Assembly: GCF_910584445.1 (NCBI RefSeq)
Contig: NZ_CAJUBO010000009.1
Span: 38,199 to 102,198, forward strand
Direction: 5' to 3'
Source of the DNA: an uncultured Desulfovibrio sp.
GTDB lineage: Bacteria > Desulfobacterota > Desulfovibrionia > Desulfovibrionales > Desulfovibrionaceae
DNA: 64,000 nucleotides
The notes below the pieces were generated by a model. The model was given only the letters and a program-made list of their open reading frames with translations, was not told the DNA's origin and ran no database searches. A program made the position numbers and the translations under genes. How positions within the stretch are numbered: the first letter of the stretch is position 1; each line of letters opens with the position of its first letter. Positions 31,234 through 40,886 of this stretch are shown piece after piece.

Positions 31234-34200
31234 GAGCGGTTCTCCTTGGGGGCGCTGTCGCCGCCGAGCAGGCGCACGAGGTCGCCGTAGATGCTGGACG
31301 GCGTCATGCGGCTGGCAGCCGTTTCGACCGGCAGGCCGCAGGTGTGGACGTCGATCTCACGCAGGCGCGTGAACCGGCGCACGAACCAGGCGCCGCCGAA
31401 AAAGGCCAGCGCCATCATGACGAAGATGCCCGTGGCATTCCAGGTGCCGGGTCCGGACAGCACGCCCGAGATGCCCACATCCAGCGGAGAGGCGCCGTAC
31501 TGGGCGAGGATGGTGTTGATGGGACCAAGGGCGAGGCCCGGGAAGACGCCCGTGAGCACGCAGCCCGCGGCAAGGATGCCCATGGGCACGCGCATGACCA
31601 GCGGGGCCTCCCTGACCTCATCCAGATGCTGCCCCGGCTGCCCGAGGAAGGCCGCGTGCATGAACTTGGCGACATAGGCCAGCGTGATGACGCTGCCCAC
31701 CAGAGAGAGCAGGGCCAGGAACGGCTGGTCCGCCTGCATGAGCGCATGGTAGATGATCCACTTGGAGGAGAAGCCGCTCGTGGGCGGCACGCCTACCAGC
31801 GAAAGACCGGCAATGGCGAACATGCAGAGCGTGAAGGGCATCTTGCGGCCGATGCCGCCGAGGTCGTCGAGCGTCTCCCTGTGCGTGGCGAACATGACCG
31901 CGCCGCAGATGAGGAAGAGCAGGTCCTTGAAGAAGACATGGTTGATGAGGTGGAGCATGCCGCCCGCGTAGCCGAGCGCGCCGCCCGCCGCCACGGCAAG
32001 CACCATGTAGCCGAGCTGGCTCACCGTGGAATAGATGAAGACGAGCTTGAGTCCGTTGGCGCGCAACGCCTGGATGGCGGCCATGATGATGGTGATGCCG
32101 CCGATCCACATGACCGCGGTGGTGATGACCCCCTGCCCGAAGCCGCCGACAAGGCCCGCCAGGGCGAAGCCGCCGCCAAGGAGCATGAAGAGCTTGATGA
32201 GACCGACGATGGCGCTCTTCAGGAGGACGGACGAGATGTAGCCGGAAACGGGCGTGGGAGCCAGCGCCGGGTGCATCTGCCAGTCGATGCGGAAGGGCAG
32301 TTGCGCCGCCTTGAGCACGAAGCCCACAGCCAGGAGCGCCATGCCGAGCCATGCGGCCCAGGGGTTCGCGCCCATGAGGATGCCCGAGAGCAGGCTCGTG
32401 TTGAACGGCGTGAAGGGACCAAGCACGGCCAGCCCCACAAAGAGGAAGCCCGCGCCGAAGAGGTTGAAGAGGAAATACTTGAACGCTTCCCGCAGGGAGG
32501 CCCTGTCGCCTTCATGGGCAATGGCGAGATAGAGCGTCCAGGAACTCATGATTTCCCAGAACAGGAAGAAGCTCAGCAGATACTGGCTCGCCGCCATGCC
32601 CACCAGGCCGCCGCACATGCAGGTGAACGCGCAGTAGAAGCGCCACTGGGAATGGCTGTGCGACATATAGCCCACGGCATAGGCCATGTTCACCGCGCCC
32701 ACCAGCGGCACCAGCAGGGCGAAGCAGAAGGAGAGCGTGTCCAGCCCGCGCCCGAAGAGGACGACGAGCAGCGCCGTGAGCAGCAGGACGCCCACGCTCA
32801 TCCAGCCGGCCATGCGCGGCCGTCCGCAGAAAAGGGCGGGCAGCACGGCGCCGAAGACCGGGAAGATGACGTAGATGGGCCAGTTGACGCTCATGGCCTC
32901 AAGGATGGCCGGAGCCTGCTCCGGGGCCGTATAGGCGAGGGAGGCCACGGGCAGCACCAGGGGCATGAGCAGTTGGGGCGCAAGGCCGAAGAGCAGGCTC
33001 AGGACAGCCAGGGCAAGCATGGCGAGGCGCATGCCCAGCGGCGCCTCCTCCACGGCGGGAAGGTCCGCCGGACGCTGTTCAAAGACCAGCGTTTTGAGGA
33101 TGCGCGCGTAGTAGACGGCGCCCACCAGCGCGCCCGCCAGCAGGAGCACGGCCACCCAGAGGTGCCCGGCGCTGGTGGCGGCCTGGATCATGAGGAACTT
33201 GCTGTAAAAGGCGCCGAAGGGCGGCAGGCCCATGATGCTGATGAGTCCCACGCACATGCAGGCCACCGTCCAGGGCATCTGGTGGCCGAGGCCGCGCAGG
33301 TCCGCGAGGTTGCGGCTGCCGGCGCGCATGATGAGCGCGCCCGCGCCGAGGAAGAGCAGGTCTTTCATCACCGCGTGGGTGAAGACATGCCAGAGCGCGC
33401 CCGTCGTGGCGAGCCAGGTCCCCAGGCCGAGCACCAAGGCGATCTCGCCGAGCTGCCCCATGGTGGAGTAGGCGAGCATGCGCTTGATGTCGCTCTGGCA
33501 GAGGGCCATGATCTCGCCGTAGATGAGCGTGGCCGCGCCCATGCCGCAAAGCCAGGTGCCGAACCAGGAGAGGCCGAACATGCCGGGCAGCTCGCCTTCG
33601 GCCTGGCCGGCGCCAATGATGACGACGCTCAGGATGCCGAAGATGCCCATCTTGGTGATGACGCCGGAAAGGGGCGCGGACACCGAGGAGGGCGCCGCCG
33701 GATGGGCATCGGGCAGCCAGGAGTGGAGCGGCACCAGGCCCGCCTTGACGCCGAACCCGGCGAGACAGAGGATAAGCCCCGCCTGGAGCCAGAAGGGGAG
33801 CTGGAGGGCCGCGCCCGGCGCAACGGCGAAGGCGTCGAGCAGGATGAGTCCGGGCAGCATGAAGAGCGCGCCGCCCGCGCACATCACATAGTACTTGAGG
33901 CCCGCGTCAAAGGCGGCCTGGCGTTCCTCGTGGACCACGAGGAAGTAGGAGGCGAAGGTCATAAGCTCCCAGTAGCCGTACATGCCCAGCGTGTTCGAGG
34001 CGGAAACGATGCCCGCCAGCGAGGCGAAGGTCAGGAGCAGGAAGAACCAGTACCAGCCCTTGCGGCCGTCATGGATGTAGTTCAGCGAATAGACCGCCAC
34101 CACGAGGCCGATGAGGGTGATGATGACAAGGAAGAACCGCGCCAGCGGCGTCGCCTCGATGACGCAGACCGCCGCGAGGGCGCAGGCGAAAAACAGCGTG

Positions 34201-35057
34201 CCGATATACGGCGCCGCCTTGACGCGCAGCAGGAATGCCGCCCCGGTGACGAACGCGCCCGCATAGAGCCACCAGAAGGCCGGATGCACGAGGCTGTGCG
34301 GCGCCGCGATGCCGAAAGCCCCGCCCACGGCATCCGTGAACGGGCCGCGGAACAGGCCGAGCAGGGCCACGGCAAGCCCCAGCAGGAAGAGCAGGGGCGT
34401 CAGGCCGGAATCGGCGCTGAAGAGCGGGCAGCGCCGGCCGGAGGCCTCCGCCCCGCCGGCGGCGCCGTCACGCGGCCGTTCCAGGCAGATGCGGCGCACG
34501 GCATCCACATACAGCCAGATGAAGACCGTTGTGGCCGCCGCCATGAGCATGAGGCAGAAAAAGCCGCCGTTGGGCAGGGCCTCCAGCAGGCCGAGGGTGA
34601 TGAGGGCGCGCGCCTCCGGCAGGAGAAAGGGGCTGCCCCCGACGGCGGCCAGAAGGCCCAGGGCAAAGAGCGCGCCGGCCCACGGCCGTTGCCTGCCCGC
34701 GCCTTCAAGGGCTTCCAGCGTGGGACCGGCGGCGAACCCGCGCAGGAGGCAGGCGCCCCCCGCGCACGCGCCGGACGCGGGAACCTCGGCTGTCGAGAGC
34801 CTCGCCAGAGCGCACCAGGCAAGGGCGCGCGCGGCGATCTGGAAAATGGCGAAGAGCCAGATGCCGGCAAGCCCGATCTCCGCCTGGGCGCAAAACGCCA
34901 TGCAGATGACGCCGAGGTCGTGCAGGGCGCCCCACAGCACAAGCCTGCGGGGATCGTTGCGCTGCTGCACGGCCTTGGCGGTGGCGCAAAGCAGGAGGAG
35001 TGAGCCGAGGACCAGCGGCAGCCAGGAACCGCTTGAGGTAAACAATGCTGCTGTCAT
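31230..35057 (-). CDS. cooM: Coo hydrogenase giant antiporter-like subunit CooM
   Basis: 1275-aa membrane protein made of two consecutive Mrp/NuoL-M-N-type proton-translocating modules. Module one spans about residues 330-680 (KAGLVPLHSWLPDAHPAAPS, then THAVMKDLLFLGAG). Module two spans about 780-1180 (SSWTLYLAIAHEGDRASLREA; NHVFFKDLLFLICG). Lys and Glu residues sit in helices as expected for proton paths. The first 300 residues hold extra helices. It begins the operon, upstream of a 400-nt divergent control region, and should drive or use an ion gradient during ferredoxin-H2 exchange. Confidence 0.93.
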   Translation of the reverse strand: MTAALFTSSGSWLPLVLGSLLLLCATAKAVQQRNDPRRLVLWGALHDLGVICMAFCAQAEIGLAGIWLFAIFQIAARALAWCALARLSTAEVPASGACAGGACLLRGFAAGPTLEALEGAGRQRPWAGALFALGLLAAVGGSPFLLPEARALITLGLLEALPNGGFFCLMLMAAATTVFIWLYVDAVRRICLERPRDGAAGGAEASGRRCPLFSADSGLTPLLFLLGLAVALLGLFRGPFTDAVGGAFGIAAPHSLVHPAFWWLYAGAFVTGAAFLLRVKAAPYIGTLFFACALAAVCVIEATPLARFFLVIITLIGLVVAVYSLNYIHDGRKGWYWFFLLLTFASLAGIVSASNTLGMYGYWELMTFASYFLVVHEERQAAFDAGLKYYVMCAGGALFMLPGLILLDAFAVAPGAALQLPFWLQAGLILCLAGFGVKAGLVPLHSWLPDAHPAAPSSVSAPLSGVITKMGIFGILSVVIIGAGQAEGELPGMFGLSWFGTWLCGMGAATLIYGEIMALCQSDIKRMLAYSTMGQLGEIALVLGLGTWLATTGALWHVFTHAVMKDLLFLGAGALIMRAGSRNLADLRGLGHQMPWTVACMCVGLISIMGLPPFGAFYSKFLMIQAATSAGHLWVAVLLLAGALVGAVYYARILKTLVFEQRPADLPAVEEAPLGMRLAMLALAVLSLLFGLAPQLLMPLVLPVASLAYTAPEQAPAILEAMSVNWPIYVIFPVFGAVLPALFCGRPRMAGWMSVGVLLLTALLVVLFGRGLDTLSFCFALLVPLVGAVNMAYAVGYMSHSHSQWRFYCAFTCMCGGLVGMAASQYLLSFFLFWEIMSSWTLYLAIAHEGDRASLREAFKYFLFNLFGAGFLFVGLAVLGPFTPFNTSLLSGILMGANPWAAWLGMALLAVGFVLKAAQLPFRIDWQMHPALAPTPVSGYISSVLLKSAIVGLIKLFMLLGGGFALAGLVGGFGQGVITTAVMWIGGITIIMAAIQALRANGLKLVFIYSTVSQLGYMVLAVAAGGALGYAGGMLHLINHVFFKDLLFLICGAVMFATHRETLDDLGGIGRKMPFTLCMFAIAGLSLVGVPPTSGFSSKWIIYHALMQADQPFLALLSLVGSVITLAYVAKFMHAAFLGQPGQHLDEVREAPLVMRVPMGILAAGCVLTGVFPGLALGPINTILAQYGASPLDVGISGVLSGPGTWNATGIFVMMALAFFGGAWFVRRFTRLREIDVHTCGLPVETAASRMTPSSIYGDLVRLLGGDSAPKENRS

Positions 35058-35159
35058 AGATGCCCCGTTTGGCTAGGATTTCCAGCCACGGCCCCGCGTC
35101 CGGCGGTGGGGGGACGGGCCTTGGCAGGCCATTTCCGTGCCGCACGGAGTCGACTGAAA

Positions 35160-35260
35160 AATTCGAATATGTTGGACCTTAGCCTATTCGGGCTATCAAC
35201 ACAAGGGAGAAAAAAATTTTTTCCGATGTGAAAAAAAGTATTTTCAGCCGCCCGTTCCGG
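35160..35260. promoter_or_regulatory. AT-rich divergent control region of the coo operon
   Basis: A stretch strikingly richer in A/T than the rest of the window lies between cooM and the sxtJ-like gene, within a 400-nt gap. It holds an inverted repeat TGTTG-N22-CAACA (35170-35201), a nested AGCC/GGCT pair, and a nearly symmetric A7T6 tract (GGAGAAAAAAATTTTTTCC, 35205-35223) expected to bend DNA. It does not match the R. rubrum CooA site spacing. No confident -35/-10 pair was found. Confidence 0.45.
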
Positions 35261-35457
35261 CAGCGGCCGGCCATGGGGCGTTGCCTTGCCATCTTTCCCC
35301 GGGTATGCGAAAATATGCCGTTGTCCGCATCGGCAACGCCGCGTCCCGGGGGCGGATGCCCGACCGGCCCGGTTTCCGGCCGTTGCGGGGGCTGGCGCCG
35401 CGCATGCGGCAAAGCGCCCTTGTTTGTCTCTACTCGCGCATCGTCGCAGGGAATGCC

Positions 35458-35856
35458 ATGGCAAGAGAAAGCCGCTCCGCGCGTTGCGCGAGTCCCCTGC
35501 AGGAGCGGGACACATGCCTCGCCCTGACCTTCCTGCTGCTGCTTTTCTGGATATTCTTCCGGTGGACGCCCCTCATCTGGGGGGCGATGGGCATGCTCTT
35601 GCTGGGCATGACCGTTCCGGCGGCGCTGCGTCCGGCGGCGTGGCTCTGGTTCGGGCTTGCGCGCGCTCTCGGCGCGGTGACGTCCCGCCTGGTGCTCACG
35701 GTCGTCTATGTGGCGGTCCTCCTGCCGGTGGCGCTGATCCGCCGCCTGCTCGGCAAGGATGACCTGAAGCTTGCGCTCTGGAAGCGCGGGACGGGTTCCT
35801 GCTTTCTCCGGCGGGAGCATGTGTTTTGTCCCGAAGATTTTCGGCATCCATATTAA
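35458..35856 (+). CDS. SxtJ-family membrane protein
   Basis: 132-aa protein with three hydrophobic segments and a cytoplasmic tail containing LIRRLLGKDDLKLAL, the hallmark tail of SxtJ-family proteins (named after a saxitoxin-cluster gene). The family almost always precedes a DUF5989 gene and a carbamoyltransferase, as here. The ATG at 35458 is chosen by the nearby AGGGA site and the onset of the family sequence; the frame is open further upstream. Function unknown; a membrane anchor for the carbamoyltransferase is a reasonable guess. Confidence 0.75.
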   Translation: MARESRSARCASPLQERDTCLALTFLLLLFWIFFRWTPLIWGAMGMLLLGMTVPAALRPAAWLWFGLARALGAVTSRLVLTVVYVAVLLPVALIRRLLGKDDLKLALWKRGTGSCFLRREHVFCPEDFRHPY

Positions 35857-35904
35857 AATCAAGGATCGACGCCCGGAGCCGTTGCCGGGCGCAGTGAGGT
35901 TTCC

Positions 35905-36054
35905 ATGGGCTTTGTCACCGATCTGGCGGGATTCTTGAAAACGCGCAAGAAATTCTGGCTGCTGCCGCTGATCATCATCCTGGTGGCCCTGTGTTCCCTG
36001 CTCGTCTTCGCGGGGGGCAGCGCCATCGCGCCCTTCATTTATACCATTTTCTGA
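35905..36054 (+). CDS. DUF5989 family small membrane protein
   Basis: 49-aa protein with one membrane segment: a cytoplasmic head ending in LKTRKKFWLLPLIIILVAL, then SAIAPFIYTIF at the C-terminus, which is the DUF5989 pattern. The stop codon TGA overlaps the next ATG (TGATG), coupling it to the carbamoyltransferase. It is too short for most gene callers. Role unknown; always found in this cassette. Confidence 0.85.
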   Translation: MGFVTDLAGFLKTRKKFWLLPLIIILVALCSLLVFAGGSAIAPFIYTIF

Positions 36055-37937
36055 TGCCTATGAGCCAGCCGCGCCATATCCTCGGCATTTCCGCCTATTA
36101 TCACGACAGCGCCGCGGCCCTGCTCCGGGACGGCGCCATCGTGGCGGCCGCGCAGGAAGAGCGCTTTTCGCGCAAAAAGCACGACGCCTCCTTCCCCGCG
36201 GGCGCCGTGCGCTATGTGCTCGAGGAAGGGGCCGTCGGCCTGGACCAGGTGGAGTCCGTGGTCTTTTACGACAAGCCCTTCCTCAAGTTCGAGCGCCTGC
36301 TGGAGACCTACCACGCCTTTGCGCCGCGCGGGCTCACGAGCTTTCTCACGGCCATGCCCGTCTGGATCCGGGAGAAGGTCTTCATGCGCTCCCTGCTGGA
36401 AAACGCCCTGCGGGAATGCCTGCCGCCCGGCGGCACGCTGCCGCCCCTCCGTTTTTCGGAGCATCATCTCTCCCACGCGGCCTCCGCCTTCTTTCCCTCT
36501 CCGTTCACGCAGGCCGCCGTCCTCACCGTGGACGGGGTGGGGGAATGGGCCACGACCTCCATTGCCCGGGGGGACGGCGATTCCCTGGAGAGCCTGCTCG
36601 AGCTGCATTTCCCCCATTCGCTGGGCCTGCTGTATTCGGCGTTCACGGCGTATTGCGGCTTTCGGGTCAACAGTGGCGAGTACAAGCTCATGGGCCTGGC
36701 GCCCTACGGCGACCCGCGCGCGGAGCGGACCCGCGAATTTGAAGAAAAGATCAGGGCGGAACTCATCGACATCCGGGACGATGGCTCCTTCGTGCTCAAT
36801 ATGCGCTATTTCGCCTACGCCACCGGCCTGCGGATGTATGACGAGCGCCGCTGGCGGGCGCTGTTCGGCATTGGCCCCCGCGCCGCGGAAAGCGGGGACA
36901 TGCCGCAGGCCTATATGGACCTGGCCCTCGCCATCCAGAACGTGACCGAGGACGTGGTGGCGCGTCTGGCGGCGACCGCGTGCGAGCGCGCCGGTTCGGA
37001 AAATCTTTGCCTTGCGGGCGGCGTGGCCCTCAACTGCGTTGCCAACGGCAAGCTGCTCAGGAGCGGCCGGTTCCGGAACATCTGGGTCCAGCCCGCTTCC
37101 GGGGATGCGGGCGGCGCCCTCGGCGCGGCGCTGGCCTACTGGCATATCGGGCTTGGCATGCCGCGCACGCCCGCGCCCGGCGACGCCATGGGCGGCTCCT
37201 ATCTCGGCCCCGCCTTCGGCAGGGAGGCCGTGGCCCGCGTCTGCAAGCGCTTTCACGCGCCCTGCCATGTCATCGACGACGAGGCGGAACTGACGGCCAC
37301 CGTGGCGGATCTGCTTGCGGCGGGCAAGGTGGTGGGCTGGTTCCAGGGCCGCATGGAATACGGGCCGCGCGCCCTCGGCAACCGGAGCATCCTCGGCGAC
37401 CCGCGTGACCCGGACATGCAGAAACGCCTGAATCTGAAGATCAAGTACCGCGAGGGCTTCCGCCCCTTCGCCCCTTCGGTGCTCGCGGAAGAGGCGCAGT
37501 CCCGTTTCGGGCTTGACGGCGCGGCATCGCCCTACATGCTGCTGGTGGCGCCCGTGGCGGAAGAGCTGCGCCTGCCCCTGCCGGAGAACTATCAGGAGCT
37601 GCCCCTCTGGGAGCGCCTCTACTGCCGGCGTTCCAGCCTGCCCGCGGTGACGCATGTGGACTTCTCCGCGCGCGTCCAGACCGTGAGCCGGGAGACCAAT
37701 CCCCGCTACTGGGCGCTGCTCGAGGCCTTCCGGCGCAGGCACGGCTGCCCGGTGCTTGTCAATACCAGTTTCAACGTGCGCGGCGAGCCGGTGGTCTGCA
37801 CGCCCGAGGATGCCTATCTCTGCTTCATGCGCACGGAAATGGACTGCCTTGTGCTGGGCGATGCCCTGCTCTACAAGGAGGAGCAGCCGCCCCTGCCCGA
37901 TGACGGCTCGTGGCGGCAGGAATACACGCTGGACTAG
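36054..37937 (+). CDS. Carbamoyltransferase (NodU/TobZ type)
   Basis: 627-aa O-carbamoyltransferase that uses carbamoyl phosphate and ATP. The N-terminal Kae1-like ASKHA domain (ILGISAYYHDSAAALLRDG; AAQEERFSRKKHDASFP; FSEHHLSHAASAFFPS with the metal-binding His pair) activates carbamoyl as an adenylate. The C-terminal YrdC-like domain begins near residue 400 and holds GRMEYGPRALGNRSILGDPRD. The acceptor is probably a surface sugar or polyketide-like hydroxyl. The start overlaps the DUF5989 stop; a second ATG lies two codons on. Confidence 0.93.
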   Translation: MPMSQPRHILGISAYYHDSAAALLRDGAIVAAAQEERFSRKKHDASFPAGAVRYVLEEGAVGLDQVESVVFYDKPFLKFERLLETYHAFAPRGLTSFLTAMPVWIREKVFMRSLLENALRECLPPGGTLPPLRFSEHHLSHAASAFFPSPFTQAAVLTVDGVGEWATTSIARGDGDSLESLLELHFPHSLGLLYSAFTAYCGFRVNSGEYKLMGLAPYGDPRAERTREFEEKIRAELIDIRDDGSFVLNMRYFAYATGLRMYDERRWRALFGIGPRAAESGDMPQAYMDLALAIQNVTEDVVARLAATACERAGSENLCLAGGVALNCVANGKLLRSGRFRNIWVQPASGDAGGALGAALAYWHIGLGMPRTPAPGDAMGGSYLGPAFGREAVARVCKRFHAPCHVIDDEAELTATVADLLAAGKVVGWFQGRMEYGPRALGNRSILGDPRDPDMQKRLNLKIKYREGFRPFAPSVLAEEAQSRFGLDGAASPYMLLVAPVAEELRLPLPENYQELPLWERLYCRRSSLPAVTHVDFSARVQTVSRETNPRYWALLEAFRRRHGCPVLVNTSFNVRGEPVVCTPEDAYLCFMRTEMDCLVLGDALLYKEEQPPLPDDGSWRQEYTLD

Positions 37938-37939
37938 CC

Positions 37940-39160
37940 ATGGCGATGGATACCTCCAGGCTCCCGCGCCGCGTGGCCGGCGCGCTGCTGTTCTGCTTTG
38001 TGGCTGTCGCCGTTGCGGCCGTGCTTCTGGTGGAGCGGCTGCCCGTCGCGGCCCAGATCTTCTGGCTGGCGGAACCGCTGCTGCTGGGCGCGGGCCTCAT
38101 GGCGCTGGGCGCGGCGTTCCGGCGCCCGGTGGCGGTCTATGCCTGCATCTTGCTGGGTTCGCTCTGTCTGGCGTTTGCCTGCGCGGAGCTGTACACCCGG
38201 GTGGTCCCTTCGCTTTCCAACCCCGGCAACAGGGACGATTCGGCCCACAGCCGCTACCTGAAAAGCGGCGAGGCCGAGGGACGCTTCCATTTCCTGCCGG
38301 ACGAGCTGCTCGGCTATGTCCATCCCGCGGGGGGACGGCTCGCGCATCGCAAGCTGCACGGCGACGAGCTGGTGTTCGACACCCTCTGCACCCTGGACGG
38401 AGCGGGGCGGCGCGTCACGCCCGCGAGACCGGACGCCGCCAGGGCCGTCCTGCTGTTCGGCGATTCCTTCACCTTCGGCGACGGCGTCGAGGATGGGGAG
38501 ACCTTTGCCTGGCGGCTGGGCGAAGCGCTCGGCCCGGACTGGCAGGTCTTCAATTATGGCGTCAGCGGCTACGGCGCGCACCAGGCCCTGGCGCTCATCG
38601 AAAGCGGGCGCATCCCCTTTGCGGCCCTGCGGGGACGCTACCGGGAGATCTTCGCCTTCTTCCTCAGCATCGGCGACCATCCGCGCCGCGCCTGCACATG
38701 GTTCAGCCATGGCCCGCGCTATGTGTCCGCCGGCACGGACGCCCGGGACGCCAGGCGCGTGCGCCATGCCGGGGCGCTCCCGGCCACGCGGGGCGACGTG
38801 ACGGCCAGGCTCCTTTCCGGCTCCACCTTTTTCGAGTCCATCTATCCCCGCCTGGTAGCCACAAGGGCCACGGCGCTGCATCTCGACATTCTGGAGACCT
38901 GCGCCAGGGACCTTGCCGTGTGGCATATCCCGTTCACCGTCCTGCTCTGGCCCGACTGCGAGCAGCTCCTCCCCGCATTGCGGGAGCGCCGGGTGGACGC
39001 GGTCTCCCTGGCGCCGCGGTTCCCCACCCCCGGGTCCGCCTGGACGGGCACGCCGTCGCAATGGCGCGTCTCGCCCTGGGACAGGCACCCCAACGCCAGG
39101 GCGCATGCCATCATCGCCCAAGCGCTGGAGGAACTGCTGCGGCGTCCCGCGGCGCAATGA
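37940..39160 (+). CDS. SGNH/GDSL hydrolase-like membrane protein
   Basis: 406-aa protein with three hydrophobic N-terminal segments (to about residue 85) and an extracytoplasmic SGNH-type domain. The catalytic serine is in LFGDSFTFGDG (about 170), followed by the oxyanion glycine block NYGVSGYGAHQALA. The expected Asp-x-x-His is likely in the C-terminal SPWDRHPNARAHAI. These domains act as acyl- or acetyl-esterases or transferases on glycans. It starts 2 nt after the carbamoyltransferase stop and closes the cassette, so it may modify the same polymer. Confidence 0.82.
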   Translation: MAMDTSRLPRRVAGALLFCFVAVAVAAVLLVERLPVAAQIFWLAEPLLLGAGLMALGAAFRRPVAVYACILLGSLCLAFACAELYTRVVPSLSNPGNRDDSAHSRYLKSGEAEGRFHFLPDELLGYVHPAGGRLAHRKLHGDELVFDTLCTLDGAGRRVTPARPDAARAVLLFGDSFTFGDGVEDGETFAWRLGEALGPDWQVFNYGVSGYGAHQALALIESGRIPFAALRGRYREIFAFFLSIGDHPRRACTWFSHGPRYVSAGTDARDARRVRHAGALPATRGDVTARLLSGSTFFESIYPRLVATRATALHLDILETCARDLAVWHIPFTVLLWPDCEQLLPALRERRVDAVSLAPRFPTPGSAWTGTPSQWRVSPWDRHPNARAHAIIAQALEELLRRPAAQ

Positions 39161-39285
39161 CCGCGATTTCCATATCCATGATACGATCCACAGGGTCCGC
39201 TCCGCGTGTGCGCTGACGATGCGTCGGCGCTGTGCGGGCAATACGGGATCTGGCGGCGCCGGCGGCAGCGTGTGACAGCGCCCAA

Positions 39286-39313
39286 GAGAAAGGGGCGCCC
39301 TGACGGGCGCCCC
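39286..39313 (-). terminator. Intrinsic terminator of sat
   Basis: On the minus strand a perfect 9-bp stem GGGGCGCCC / GGGCGCCCC with a 4-nt loop is followed by TTTCTC, 39 nt past the sat stop. Confidence 0.85.
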
Positions 39314-39351
39314 GGGGAACTGCGTCACGCGGCCGGGCCGCTGGCGCGGTC

Positions 39352-40623
39352 TTACATGGTGCTGCCGGAAGCGGCGCGCTGCATCTTGATCTCGACCTTT
39401 TCGGTCAGGCCTTCATAGTACTTGCGGAGAATGGCGAGCACTTCGGGACGGCCGAAATGATCCGGCACCTCCGCGCCTTCGGAGAGCATCTTGCGCAGCT
39501 TGGTGCCGGAAAGGATGACGCGGTCTTCCTTGCCGTGCGGGCAGGTGCGCATGGAGGCCATGCCGTCGCACTTCTTGCAGTAGAAGGTCCAGTCGATGTT
39601 GAGCGGCTGGCAGAGCAGGCGTTTGCCTTCCTCGGCGGGCACCGGGATCTTGCGGAAGATCTCCTGGGCCTCGAACATGCCGTAGAAGTCGCCCACGCCC
39701 GCGTGGTCACGGCCGACGAGCAGGTTGTTGATGCCGTAGTTCTGGCGGAAGGTGGCATGGAGCAGGGCTTCGCGCGGGCCGGCGTAGCGCATGTCGAGCG
39801 GGTAGCCGGACTGGATGACGAAATCCTTGACGAAGTAGTTGTCAACGAGGGTGTCGATGCACTTCACGCGCACTTCGGCCGGGATGTCGCCGGGCTTGAG
39901 CGAGCCGACCAGGGAGTGGATGACCACGCCGTCGCAGACTTCGATGCCGATCTTGGCGAGGTATTCATGCGAGCGGTGCATGGGGTTGCGGAGCTGGAGC
40001 GCGGCCACTTTCTGCCAGCCGCGTTCGTCGAGCTTGGCGCGCAGCTGGGCCGGGGTCATATAGACGCCGGGGAAGCGCTCGGGGAAATCGCCCTGCGAGA
40101 GCACCTTGACCGGGCCGGCGATGTTGTACTCCTTCTGCGCGAGCACCATCTTGACGCCGGGGTGGTCGTTGGGGGCCACTTCCCAGAACTTTTCGGAATC
40201 CGGGCCTTCGCCCTTGAAGACCAGCTCGCATTCCCACTTCTTGTCGGCTTCGGTCATCTCGTAGATTTCCTCGACCTTCATGGTCGCCATGATCTCGCCG
40301 TTGCGGACCAGGGCGACTTCCTCGCCGACCTTGATCGCCTTGGCGTCTTCGGCGGAAATGTCGAGCGTCACCGGCACCGGCCAGAAGGTGCCGTCGGTGA
40401 GCAGCATCTTTTCGCAGACGCTCTTCCAGTCCGCCTTGCCCATGAAGCCATTGAGGGGCGAGAAACCGCCAATGCCCATCATGATCAGGTCGCCCTTGGC
40501 GCGGGAAGAGATCTCGATCTTCTTCAGGCCCTCGGCCTTTTTCTTTTCATCTTCCAAGGCCTTGCCTTCCAGAAGGCAGCACACAAGACCTTTGCCGCCA
40601 TGCGGGGGTACCAGTTTGGACAT
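39352..40623 (-). CDS. sat: Sulfate adenylyltransferase (ATP sulfurylase)
   Basis: 423-aa homo-oligomeric ATP sulfurylase, which activates sulfate to APS in dissimilatory sulfate reduction. The nucleotide-binding motif [13 protein letters not shown] (RNPxHxxHE) and [12 protein letters not shown] are intact. A zinc-binding set of Cys and His ([19 protein letters not shown]) is typical of Desulfovibrio Sat. The start is the ATG at 40623 ([10 protein letters not shown]): its GGAGGA site covers an upstream in-frame ATG at 40638, which rules that one out. Flanked by its own promoter and terminator. Confidence 0.97.
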   Translation of the reverse strand: MSKLVPPHGGKGLVCCLLEGKALEDEKKKAEGLKKIEISSRAKGDLIMMGIGGFSPLNGFMGKADWKSVCEKMLLTDGTFWPVPVTLDISAEDAKAIKVGEEVALVRNGEIMATMKVEEIYEMTEADKKWECELVFKGEGPDSEKFWEVAPNDHPGVKMVLAQKEYNIAGPVKVLSQGDFPERFPGVYMTPAQLRAKLDERGWQKVAALQLRNPMHRSHEYLAKIGIEVCDGVVIHSLVGSLKPGDIPAEVRVKCIDTLVDNYFVKDFVIQSGYPLDMRYAGPREALLHATFRQNYGINNLLVGRDHAGVGDFYGMFEAQEIFRKIPVPAEEGKRLLCQPLNIDWTFYCKKCDGMASMRTCPHGKEDRVILSGTKLRKMLSEGAEVPDHFGRPEVLAILRKYYEGLTEKVEIKMQRAASGSTM

Positions 40624-40743
40624 CGCGAAATCCTCCATGTTTTGGTTCTGGGCGTCCCGCGCCCGGCGGTTGCCCCCAGGCAGTCCGCGGGGCGGGTCCA
40701 GGGCGCGTTGTCAGGCGCCGCTTGCAGAAATGGTTCCGCGACC

Positions 40744-40772
40744 ATCTTGTGAATAATCTAACAAAAAGTCAA
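40744..40772 (-). promoter_or_regulatory. Sigma70-type promoter for sat
   Basis: On the minus strand, TTGACT and CAAGAT are separated by 17 nt, about 120 nt before the sat ATG. The -35 is near-perfect and the -10 weak. The region is locally AT-rich (TTTTTGTTAGATTATTC). Confidence 0.5.
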
Positions 40773-40886
40773 CCACCTCTGAAAACTTTTCGTGCTTGGG
40801 TGCGGCCGGACGGGCGCCGGACGAACGAGGGGATGGCTGGATATCCTTGCCTGGCGGGGGATATCCGGGACAGACGCGGGGGAGTT

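Noticed and set aside
31344..35003. Open frame of 1219 codons opposite cooM, rich in His, Glu and Arg
   Set aside because: It is the antisense of the well-supported CooM gene and has a composition typical of shadow frames.
35170..35201. CooA binding site upstream of cooM
   Set aside because: The TGTTG/CAACA arms are 22 nt apart; the known CooA site has a 6-nt spacer. Only a generic inverted repeat can be claimed.
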